NCBI GenBank assembly: GCA_964393575.1
Contig: CAYMUG010000017.1
Coordinates: 1-13,875, forward strand
Direction of reading: 5' to 3'
Length of the DNA stretch: 13,875 nucleotides
DNA from: CAYMUG01 sp964393575
Lineage (GTDB): Bacteria > Patescibacteriota > Minisyncoccia > Spechtbacterales > 2-12-FULL-38-22
Shown one piece after another: positions 6,787-12,755 of this stretch. Every line of letters starts with the position of its first letter. Position 1 is the first letter of the stretch. A model generated the notes under the pieces. The model saw nothing but the letters and a program-made list of their open reading frames with translations. It was not told the DNA's origin and did not search any database. The position numbers were made by a program, and so were the translations under genes.

Positions 6787-9112
6787 TATGTGAATTGTCT
6801 TCCGCCATAACTTTATAACCTTTAGTGAATGACCTTGACGCTCTTTCTACTGTAACCCCGGCGCCAAGTATACTGTTAGTTATTTTATTAGTAGCTTCAA
6901 TGAAGCTGTTATCCATAATGATGGAGTTTTCTACCTCTGAGTTCTTAACAATTGTGTTGTTGCCTACGGATGTGTATGGCCCTATGTAAGAATTTTCTAT
7001 TTTTGCGTTTTTACCTATACTCACCGGCCCTTTTATAATACTGCGCCCTGTTACCGAAGCACCTGTCTTTATTTCAATTTGGCCTTCTAATTCCGTTTCT
7101 TCTTCTGTGTGTCCGTCTATATTTCTCTCAAGCGCGTCAAGGAGGATGCGGTTGCCTTCCAATATATCTTCAGGTTTGCCGGTATCTTTCCACCACCCCG
7201 ATATTTCTTTGTATCCCAATTTTAAACCTTTATTTATCAGGTAAGTATGCGCGTCTGAAATTTCAAATTCTCCGCGGTGGCCGAGTTCAATATTGTCTAC
7301 GGCCTCCAGGATGTTGTGGTCATAGATATAAATTCCGGTAACTGCAAGCTCAGATGCGGGGTTTTCAGGTTTTTCTTCCACCTTTAATATTTTGCCGTTT
7401 TCAATAACAGGAACACCGAACCTTTGGGGTTGTTCCACGCGCGAAAGCGCTAAGAAGCAATTAAGATTTTCTTTTTGGAATTCCTCAATGAACCCTGTTA
7501 AGTCAGCTGTTATTATATTATCACCCAGATAAAACAGAAACGAATCTTCGTTAATAAAGTTTTTTGCGTTTTTTACGACATGAGCCAACCCCAAAGCGCC
7601 GCCCTCTTGTTCAATATATGTAATGCGGACTCCGTAACGGCTCCCGTCCCCTAAAATTTTTTGTAAGTTTTCTTCTCCTTTATTCACGGAAATTCCTATT
7701 TCTTCTATTCCCGCATCTGCAACTTTTTCCACCGCGTGTTCTATCATCGGCCTGTTTGCCAATGGTATTGTATGCTTGTTTCTCGTATTCGTTATAGGCC
7801 GTAATCGCGTTCCTCTTCCGCCCGCGGTAATTAATGCCTTTTTAACTTGTTGTTTAGGCTGGCCTTGGGTTTTTTCGCGATCATAGTAATGGTAATGACC
7901 GTGTACGCTGTCATAGTAATAGTCATTGGCTATTGTATCCTGTATCCTGCCTCCTGCATCTTGGTCATCGTGGCTTCTGTTCTCGTCATTGTCATTATTG
8001 CGCTCTTTGTCATGGTCATGGTCATGGTCTTGGTCTTGGTCTTTGTCATAGTCATTGTCATCGTTGCGGTCTTTGTCATCGTCATCGTGGTTTCTCAGGG
8101 CCTGCCACCATTCTTTATTTTCCCTATACCATTCAATTGTTTTATTCAATCCTGCGTCAAAACCTACCTCCGGCGACCAGCCGATGCTTTTTATTTTTTC
8201 TGTCTTAAGCGCGTACCGCCTGTCATGACCTTTTCTGTCTTCTACATATTCTATGTAGGACTTATCTTTCCCCAATTTGTGAAGGATGTTATAAGTTAAA
8301 TCCAGATTGGATTTTTCAAATCCGCTGCCTATATTGTAAACCTCTCCCGCGCCGCCTTTCTTAATAATGCAATCAATCGCTTTTGAATGGTCGTCTACAT
8401 ATAACCATTCTCTTACGTTTTCTCCGTCTCCGTAAACAGGAACTTTTTTATCCATAAGCAGGTTAGTAATGAATCGGGGAATGACCTTTTCCGGGTACTG
8501 GTTGGGCCCGAATACATTACAGGAGTGGGTAACTATAACATCCGTTCCGTATGTTTTCGTGTACGCTCTGCACAAGAGATCCGCTCCCGCTTTTGAGGCG
8601 GAATAAGGGCTGTTGGGTTGGAGAGGAGAGTTTTCACTGAATTCCCCCGATTCAGTTGATCCGAACACTTCATCCGTGCTTATTTGTACAAGGCGAATAC
8701 TGTGTTTATCGGCTTCCTCCAGTAGGTTGTGCGTACCCACTATATTGGTTTGTATAAACGGAGAGGCGCTTTCAATTGAATTGTCAACGTGGGTTTCAGC
8801 GGCAAAATTTACGATAAGTTTAATATTGTTTTCTTTTATAACAGTATCCAGAGTTTCTGCGTCTGCAATGTCCGCTTTCACGAATTTATATCTGGTGTCC
8901 GCCTCTATATTTTTTAAATTTTCAGAATTTCCCGCGTAAGTAAGCTTGTCGTAGTTTACAACTTTGATATCGTTATACTTTTCAAGCAGATATTTAACGA
9001 AGTTACTGCCCATAAACCCCGCGCCTCCGCACACTAAAACAGAAGAGGGCACATCCCCCCGGTTTTTTAATATATTTTCGTACTCCTCTAACGGTAAAAC
9101 GTCAAAACCCAT
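6776..9112 (-). CDS. RmlB-RmlA fusion: dTDP-glucose 4,6-dehydratase joined to glucose-1-phosphate thymidylyltransferase
   Basis: One 778-codon frame carries two steps toward dTDP-L-rhamnose-type sugars. RmlB (about residues 25-340) converts dTDP-glucose to dTDP-4-keto-6-deoxyglucose; it shows the NAD-binding GGAGFMGS (29-36), catalytic T146-D147-E148 (STDEVFGS) and YSASK with Y170 and K174. Residues 341-423 are a linker rich in Asp, His, Asn and Tyr. RmlA (424-778, 355 aa) is the long form: GGRGTRLRP (431-439), metal-site D531 (LGDNI), GWWKDTGKPEDIL (639-651) and a C-terminal left-handed beta-helix (about 675-770). Domain order is opposite to the reaction order. The start has a good ribosome site (AAAAGGAAAA, about 9 bases upstream). 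A 24-residue extension precedes the dehydratase fold. No ATG, GTG or TTG lies in frame across the linker, so RmlA has no obvious start of its own. RmlC and RmlD are not in view. Confidence 0.9.
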   Translation of the reverse strand: MGFDVLPLEEYENILKNRGDVPSSVLVCGGAGFMGSNFVKYLLEKYNDIKVVNYDKLTYAGNSENLKNIEADTRYKFVKADIADAETLDTVIKENNIKLIVNFAAETHVDNSIESASPFIQTNIVGTHNLLEEADKHSIRLVQISTDEVFGSTESGEFSENSPLQPNSPYSASKAGADLLCRAYTKTYGTDVIVTHSCNVFGPNQYPEKVIPRFITNLLMDKKVPVYGDGENVREWLYVDDHSKAIDCIIKKGGAGEVYNIGSGFEKSNLDLTYNILHKLGKDKSYIEYVEDRKGHDRRYALKTEKIKSIGWSPEVGFDAGLNKTIEWYRENKEWWQALRNHDDDDKDRNDDNDYDKDQDQDHDHDHDKERNNDNDENRSHDDQDAGGRIQDTIANDYYYDSVHGHYHYYDREKTQGQPKQQVKKALITAGGRGTRLRPITNTRNKHTIPLANRPMIEHAVEKVADAGIEEIGISVNKGEENLQKILGDGSRYGVRITYIEQEGGALGLAHVVKNAKNFINEDSFLFYLGDNIITADLTGFIEEFQKENLNCFLALSRVEQPQRFGVPVIENGKILKVEEKPENPASELAVTGIYIYDHNILEAVDNIELGHRGEFEISDAHTYLINKGLKLGYKEISGWWKDTGKPEDILEGNRILLDALERNIDGHTEEETELEGQIEIKTGASVTGRSIIKGPVSIGKNAKIENSYIGPYTSVGNNTIVKNSEVENSIIMDNSFIEATNKITNSILGAGVTVERASRSFTKGYKVMAEDNSHIEI
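7844..8092 (-). repeat. ATGAC-type hexamer repeat coding the RmlB-RmlA linker
   Basis: Codes residues 341-423 of the fusion. On the minus strand it is built largely of 6-base units of the form NANGAC (GATGAC, CATGAC three times in tandem, CAAGAC, AATGAC, TATGAC), giving alternating Asp with His, Asn, Gln or Tyr; about 24 of residues 341-420 are Asp. A second repeat type, four 7-base TGTATCC-like units (plus strand about 7934-7961), sits inside it. Because 6 is a multiple of 3, the main array stays in frame. The protein segment should be disordered and strongly acidic with His clusters; metal binding is conceivable but unproven. Confidence 0.85.
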
Positions 9113-9180
9113 AATTAGTTTTCCTTTTAAGCGGTTTCAAAACTGTGTATATTCTATCAGAAAAATACATAAAAAAAATC

Positions 9181-9210
9181 TTGACATAAATATAAAGTTG
9201 ATGGTTTATA
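9181..9210 (+). promoter_or_regulatory. Candidate promoter for the gene at 9299
   Basis: A perfect -35 box TTGACA (9181-9186) is followed 18 bases later by TTTATA (9205-9210); TATAAC at 9207 would give a less suitable 20-base spacing. Transcription would begin near 9217, immediately before the strong hairpin at 9223-9249. The divergent rmlB-rmlA gene has a possible -10 (TAGAAT) in the same gap but no convincing -35. Confidence 0.4.
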
Positions 9211-9222
9211 ACCACAACCCCA

Positions 9223-9249
9223 GGCAACGGGGGTTTAACCCCCGTTGCC
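9223..9249. repeat. Strong GC-rich hairpin in the divergent intergenic region
   Basis: An 11-bp perfect stem GGCAACGGGGG / CCCCCGTTGCC with a TTTAA loop. The flanking genes diverge, so no terminator is expected and no T-run follows on either strand. It could be a 5' end stem of the transcript toward 9299 or a repeat remnant. Ten bases of it (CAACGGGGGT) recur at 9850-9859, in the structured RNA candidate. Confidence 0.7.
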
Positions 9250-9298
9250 CGTCTATTTGGTTTCTATAAACACATAGTTGTATGGTACACTGCCTACT

Positions 9299-9808
9299 AT
9301 GGGAAATTTAGAAAACGTAGGCGGCAAGGTGATTAGTAAAATATGGTGGTTTGTAATTATAGGTGTCGCTTTGACGGCGGTTTTGGTTGTGCGCGAATTT
9401 ACGGATATTACAACCGCGAGGAATGAGCAAATAGCTAAATATATGGAGATACAGTCAGAGCGCACGATAAATGCTTATCAATCCCAATCCACCCCGAAAA
9501 AAACATACAAACAAGCGCGCCAAGCGCTTTTAGATAACGACCTTGAAGGCGTGTTGGATACAATACATCCTACAGTCAGAGAAAGGTATAGAGATACTTT
9601 AGAAGAGGATTACAGAAAAAATAATTTACCCGAATTAGCTGAAAATGTTAACCCTTTAACAGAAAAAGTTGAAGAAGAAGAAAATACAGTAATATACAAA
9701 ACCCAATTAATCTCAATTTCTTCCGGCTCCAATATCTTTCATAACTCCCAAAAACACGTTGAGTTTACAAAAACCAAAAACAACGCCTGGAAAATAAGCT
9801 CAATTTAG
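9299..9808 (+). CDS. Unrecognised protein with one N-terminal membrane anchor
   Basis: The ATG at 9299 gives 169 residues; a TTG 21 bases earlier is in frame but adds only a polar stub. Residues about 17-34 (WWFVIIGVALTAVLVV region) form one hydrophobic segment. The rest is soluble and probably outside the membrane: a helical part containing ARQALLDNDLEGVLDTIHP and a charged stretch, then a beta-rich tail ending KNNAWKISSI. The pattern of a short helical pair, then strands, then a final aromatic strand loosely resembles small NTF2/DUF4878-like envelope domains, but I do not recognise the family and no catalytic motif is visible. It stands alone between the divergent sugar gene and the RNA-like element. 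Confidence 0.75.
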   Translation: MGNLENVGGKVISKIWWFVIIGVALTAVLVVREFTDITTARNEQIAKYMEIQSERTINAYQSQSTPKKTYKQARQALLDNDLEGVLDTIHPTVRERYRDTLEEDYRKNNLPELAENVNPLTEKVEEEENTVIYKTQLISISSGSNIFHNSQKHVEFTKTKNNAWKISSI

Positions 9809-9816
9809 ATTCGAAT

Positions 9817-9938
9817 GCGGGGGAGGCCGAGCAACAGGATAATCTAAGACAACGGGGGTCTGTACTACGCGAGTGGTCATGCAGGGAAACCTGCATGGGT
9901 GCCGAAAGGCATTGCCCGATGGCGGGCTTTGTGTTTTT
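9817..9938 (+). ncRNA. Candidate structured RNA or leader with intrinsic terminator
   Basis: Between two genes the plus strand forms a run of hairpins: AGAC/GTCT (9847-9861, weak), ACTAC-GCGA-GTGGT (9864-9877), CATGCAGG-GAAA-CCTGCATG (9878-9897), TGCC-GAAA-GGCA (9900-9911) and GCCCG-ATGG-CGGGC (9914-9927), the last followed by a T-rich tract (9928-9938) as a terminator. Three loops are GNRA tetraloops only when read on the plus strand, which fixes the RNA strand. The second and third hairpins abut with no gap and could stack. The 5' terminator arm (GCCCG) can also pair with GGG before the fourth hairpin or with CGGG at 9818-9821, so a regulated terminator is possible. It does not match SRP RNA, tmRNA, 6S, RNase P or a riboswitch I know. 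It may be a leader of the gene at 9961 or a free small RNA. Confidence 0.65.
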
Positions 9939-9960
9939 ATAAAATTAAATAAACAAACTT

Positions 9961-10444
9961 ATGGAAAATAAAGTCACACTCCATTCTGAATCATCTCGTG
10001 AATTATTTGAATTCGCTCGGGAGCACTTTTTAGCTTTGCTAAATAAAGAATTTGGAATAGGAATTTTCCAAAGAAAAAGAGCTTATCCAAAAGCTCTGTT
10101 GTATACTATTTTTTTAGCAATGATTGCCTCAAAAGACCTGCTCAACGAAAAAAAATTATGACAATTTGGTAAAAGATCTTGTTGTGCAGTATTGTATATT
10201 TAATAATCAGACATCTACCTCAGCAGTAAGGAAACAGATAGAAATTTACGAAAATGCTATGCAAGAAAAACGAGGTCCTAAGGGAAAGGATGGTGAACAT
10301 AACTGGCTTTGGCCGTTGTCCCATACAGGGCTACAGTCAATCAGAGACGACGAAGCCAAAGATGCTTTTGCTATGACCTATATGATGGAGTATTCATCTA
10401 AAATTATTGCTAAAATAACAGAAATTATTGCTAATAAAAAATAA
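9961..10444 (+). pseudogene. Unrecognised small protein split by a +1 frameshift at an A8 tract
   Basis: Two overlapping frames make one apparent gene. The first (9961-10161) codes 66 residues beginning MENKVTLHSESSRELFEF and stops right after an A8 tract (10148-10155); the second continues in the +1 frame to 10444. Removing one A joins them as ...LLNEKNYDNLVKDL... into about 160 residues, mostly helical, with a conserved-looking RGPKGKDGEHNWLWPLSHTGL segment in the middle. The ATG at 10124 for the second frame would give a poor N-terminus, which supports one broken gene. The slip may be a real mutation, an assembly error, or polymerase/ribosome slippage on A8 producing two products. No family is recognised. 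The structured RNA candidate ends 22 bases before the start. Confidence 0.7.
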
Positions 10445-10456
10445 CAAGGAAACTTT

Positions 10457-10648
10457 ATGAAACTAACAAAAGCAGACAACCCACAAGAGATAGAAAAATA
10501 TTCGCATATTAAACCTGCTCCAACTTTTGGGCCAAAAAGATGTTTTGCTAAATTTCCAGGTGGAAGGTATTCATGTACGTTAGAACAATACCATGATGGC
10601 CCACATGTCGCACACTTTTTTAAAAAAGTTGTGGCGGTTTGGGGTTAA
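10457..10648 (+). CDS. Small Cys/His protein, possible zinc ribbon
   Basis: A 63-residue protein with a strong ribosome site (AAGGAAAC, about 5 bases before the ATG). The segment CTLEQYHDGPHVAH (about 40-53) has the C-x(n)-HxGPHxAH arrangement seen in many very small bacterial and phage proteins, with an earlier Cys at about residue 29, so two Cys and several His could bind a metal. No membrane segment is present. The function is unknown and assignment beyond a possible metal-binding mini-protein is not supported. It follows the frameshifted gene by 12 bases and is probably transcribed with it. Confidence 0.75.
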   Translation: MKLTKADNPQEIEKYSHIKPAPTFGPKRCFAKFPGGRYSCTLEQYHDGPHVAHFFKKVVAVWG

Positions 10649-10671
10649 TGATTAATTAAATAAATTTAAAT

Positions 10672-11052
10672 ATGACAAAAAGAAACAAAATTGAAACGAT
10701 GCATACATCCATAAGAGCTGTCGGTATTTTATGGCTTGCTGTGGGTGTATTCCAACTTGTGGTAAGCCTTTTTGCTTCTGCTGGCGAATTGTTTCCGGTT
10801 GGATTGATTAATGCTGGCTTGGGTGCGTATTTTGTAAAAACAAGCAAAGATATACTTAGTTACTATAAGCAGGATGCAGAAAAAGCAGAAAACTCAACCA
10901 ACCAATTATTTTGGGTCTGTGCAGTTCTTTTTGTTGCGACGATAGTGTTTGTATTTTTTGAGCCTGCGCTTGTCTTGACTGGTATTCTTTTGATTGTACT
11001 TTTATATCAAGTACAGAAAGGCAGAGAGTATTTTAAACACAAAAAAGAATAA
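10672..11052 (+). CDS. Unrecognised four-helix membrane protein
   Basis: This 126-residue protein has hydrophobic stretches at about 13-33, 38-55, 79-95 and 96-114, with a basic N-terminus (MTKRNK) and C-terminus (KHKKE), so both ends are probably cytoplasmic. A polar loop (about 56-78, rich in Lys, Glu and Asn) separates the two helix pairs. No transporter or enzyme motif is visible. The ATG start lies 23 bases after the preceding stop in an AT-rich gap without a clear ribosome site. It belongs to a run of plus-strand small membrane proteins. Confidence 0.75.
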   Translation: MTKRNKIETMHTSIRAVGILWLAVGVFQLVVSLFASAGELFPVGLINAGLGAYFVKTSKDILSYYKQDAEKAENSTNQLFWVCAVLFVATIVFVFFEPALVLTGILLIVLLYQVQKGREYFKHKKE

Positions 11053-11142
11053 ACCTATTTGAACAACCAAAAAGAAGCCTTAGAACTATGTACAAAAAAC
11101 CGAAACAATTAGTTGAATCCTCATTTTTACTTAGAAAATTTT

Positions 11143-11412
11143 ATGGAAGAAGATTCATTTAAAAAAATAGTAGAAAAAATAAATTTACCTATAGCAATAA
11201 TAATATCTGTAATTTTAATTTTGCTTTTTGCTGTATGGTCAGAACAAAAAGAAAAAAAGCTTAGTGCAGAATGTAGTGATTTAGCAATTGAATTTGCCAA
11301 AGAGACTTCGGGAGATGATCAGAAAGATTATAACCTTGCCTACGACACCTGTATTAAGAGTGGGGGTAAGGATAATTTCATGAAATCTCTTCGAGGTAGT
11401 AGCGGAAATTGA
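11143..11412 (+). CDS. Small single-pass membrane protein with a Cys pair
   Basis: From the ATG at 11143 the protein has 89 residues; an in-frame TTG at 11113 is less likely. A short charged N-terminus (MEEDSFKKIVEKIN) leads into one strong hydrophobic segment (about 15-32), then a polar domain with C44 and C70. The domain has a helical, repeat-like look (ECSDLAIEFAKE ... YNLAYDTCIKSGG). If the N-terminus is inside, the two cysteines face the outside and could form a disulfide. The family is not recognised. It has the same layout as the next gene (one TM, then a Cys-containing domain, first Cys at about residue 44). Confidence 0.7.
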   Translation: MEEDSFKKIVEKINLPIAIIISVILILLFAVWSEQKEKKLSAECSDLAIEFAKETSGDDQKDYNLAYDTCIKSGGKDNFMKSLRGSSGN

Positions 11413-11434
11413 TTACACGCTAAGTTTTAAATAT

Positions 11435-11872
11435 ATGAGTAATGTAGAAAAAAATTATAAACCAGATTATTCCTACGGCGTACTTATGGTTCTTATGGCG
11501 ATTCTTATATTTGGCGGCGTTATCCTGCTTAACAAATTTCAAAACCGAGACATAGACCATGCCTGCGCTGATCAAATTATAGATAAGTACGGCCTTAGAG
11601 AAGATAACAAAATGGAGGGTGTTGAGGTTGTAAAAATAAAAGCATCAAAAAGCAAGGGTTGCTGGGCAGAGTTTGCCTTTTTCGACACGAGCTCCGCGGG
11701 CGAAAAGACATACACATCTTTAGCTCTTTTTAATGCAGACCAGGCATATTATGAGGTTTGGTATAGTCCTAGTCATTGCGGGTATATAAAAAGGGAGTAC
11801 CCTCGTGTGAAAGATTGTTATCAAAACAAAGCCGCATACAAAGCACATACAGAACAAATACTTAACAAGTAA
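11435..11872 (+). CDS. Single-pass membrane protein with four-Cys outer domain
   Basis: A 145-residue protein: short N-terminus, one hydrophobic segment (about 14-32), then a domain with C44, C76, C115 and C128, an even number that fits two disulfides outside the membrane. The domain contains alternating strands (GVEVVKIKASKSKGCWAEFAFF, TYTSLALFNADQAYYEVWY) and ends with a lysine-rich helix. It looks like a small beta-rich envelope domain of unknown family. It begins 22 bases after the preceding gene and shares that gene's topology. Transcription after it probably ends at the strong hairpin around 11961-12000. Confidence 0.72.
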   Translation: MSNVEKNYKPDYSYGVLMVLMAILIFGGVILLNKFQNRDIDHACADQIIDKYGLREDNKMEGVEVVKIKASKSKGCWAEFAFFDTSSAGEKTYTSLALFNADQAYYEVWYSPSHCGYIKREYPRVKDCYQNKAAYKAHTEQILNK

Positions 11873-11930
11873 TCTCCAAAGAGTTTGAAAATATCAATAA
11901 CCCAAAGAAACCAAGTCTGTGCGGTAGAGC

Positions 11931-11949
11931 CATCTTATATGGGAAGATG
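11931..11949 (+). repeat. Small hairpin before the GC-rich terminator
   Basis: CATCTT (11931-11936) and AAGATG (11944-11949) make a 6-bp stem with a 7-base loop, preceded by GTAGAGC and followed by the strong terminator. Together they may form the 3' untranslated end of the upstream transcript. It lies in the gene gap 11873-12115, where I see no long reading frame. Confidence 0.4.
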
Positions 11950-11958
11950 AAAGAGGAA

Positions 11959-12000
11959 TTTTTTGCCTACGCCCCCCCCGGGGGGGCGTAGGCAAAAATT
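11959..12000. terminator. Very strong inverted repeat with C8/G7 core, likely two-way terminator
   Basis: The arms read AATTTTTTGCCTACG plus a C8 run, then a G7 run plus CGTAGGCAAAAATT, an almost perfect stem of about 20 bp with T-rich and A-rich flanks on both strands. It follows the gene ending at 11872. The C8/G7 core is one of the longest homopolymer pairs in the window and is prone to slippage and sequencing error. Downstream, 12001-12115 holds only AT-rich DNA and a short GCCC/GGGC repeat. Confidence 0.8.
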
Positions 12001-12115
12001 AAACCTGCTTTTTTATATACACGGCGCCCGCCATGGGCATTTCATTGTTTACAAGATACATATAATATTATATAGTATACCCACTTGAAAAAATAGCATA
12101 AATAATCAAACTAAT

Positions 12116-12232
12116 ATGGAAATCTGGGGAATACCAATAATATTTATAATAATTTATATAGTATGGAGGGGCATAGCTGTGGCGAAGGATCAGAAAGAGT
12201 CTAGAAAACTTGAGCAAATGTCACCTCAATAA
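12116..12232 (+). CDS. Tiny membrane protein, apparently truncated by a premature TAA
   Basis: A 38-residue frame (MEIWGIPIIFIIIYIVWRGI then a charged tail AVAKDQKESRKLEQMSPQ) with one hydrophobic segment at about 3-17. The TAA at 12230-12232 is followed in the same frame by REEYLKKLEKQAYDRE before the next stop (12281-12283). That continuation has the charged, helical composition expected of a cytoplasmic tail, and reading the TAA as CAA would give a 55-residue protein (MSPQQREEYLKK...). It would overlap the next start (12270) by 14 bases, typical of coupled genes. This looks like a single C-to-T nonsense change, a recent pseudogene, or a short functional form. Confidence 0.55.
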   Translation: MEIWGIPIIFIIIYIVWRGIAVAKDQKESRKLEQMSPQ

Positions 12233-12269
12233 CGGGAAGAATATCTTAAAAAACTGGAAAAACAAGCCT

Positions 12270-12617
12270 ATGACAGAGAATAAAAGTTTAAAACTTATAG
12301 GGGGCTTGATTGCTTTATTTGGAGGCGCCTCGTTGATAATGTTTGCAATAAGAGAGGTGGAGGGACTAGACGCTTTCTTTGCAACTCTTTTTATGATTTT
12401 AGCTATGTATGCGCTTGGGGTCCGTAAGGAGGCTGAAAAGTATAGATATAAATATGAAAATTTGATAGTTTATGCGTTTAAGAAAAGCAGAAAGAAGAAA
12501 CCGGAACCTATTTACGAAAACGGAAAACCAAAAGAACAACCATTGTTTTATGGTATAGGACCCGAAATTACTGAATTTGAAGAAGAGTTTGAGAATTGGC
12601 TCTCTGAAAGAGAATAA
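12270..12617 (+). CDS. Two-helix membrane protein with charged cytoplasmic tail
   Basis: The ATG at 12270 gives 115 residues; a TTG 60 bases earlier is in frame, but its extra sequence is the shifted read of the preceding gene. Two hydrophobic segments (about 9-26 and 33-50) form a hairpin, with a basic tail (KYRYKYENLIVYAFKKSRKKKPE) and an acidic end (EFEEEFENWLSERE). The family is not recognised. No good ribosome site is seen, consistent with coupling to the upstream tiny protein. Confidence 0.7.
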   Translation: MTENKSLKLIGGLIALFGGASLIMFAIREVEGLDAFFATLFMILAMYALGVRKEAEKYRYKYENLIVYAFKKSRKKKPEPIYENGKPKEQPLFYGIGPEITEFEEEFENWLSERE

Positions 12618-12755
12618 GGAAGATAAATATCTTTCATCTTTTTTGGATTATTGGCTTCACTTTTATACTCTCTACCTAGGGGAATTTTTCTGGAACTCCC
12701 ACAAAGAGATAAACAATTCTTTGCCTTGAAACTTTTGCATGTTTAAAACCTTGCC

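Noticed and set aside
7847..8299. Plus-strand frame of 150 codons rich in Val/Ile that looks like a membrane protein
   Set aside because: It is the antisense read of the GTCAT-type repeat and the end of the RmlB coding sequence. The Val-Ile pattern comes from the repeat words, while the minus frame carries real enzyme domains on both sides.
9817..9938. Known RNAs: SRP RNA, tmRNA, hammerhead ribozyme, group II intron domain V
   Set aside because: The required signatures (SRP GGAAG/AGCAG loop, tmRNA tRNA-like ends, CUGAUGA core, domain V triad) were looked for by eye and not found.
10159..10161. UGA recoding as an explanation for the broken gene at 9961
   Set aside because: Reading through the TGA stays in the wrong frame; a one-base shift at the A8 tract restores the continuing frame. 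Other genes use TGA as a normal end.
11088..11162. 24-codon frame beginning MYKKPKQLVESS, and a nearby frame reading NNQKEALELC
   Set aside because: Both are very short, lack a ribosome site, and the first overlaps the better start at 11143. They may be degenerate coding remnants but cannot be supported.
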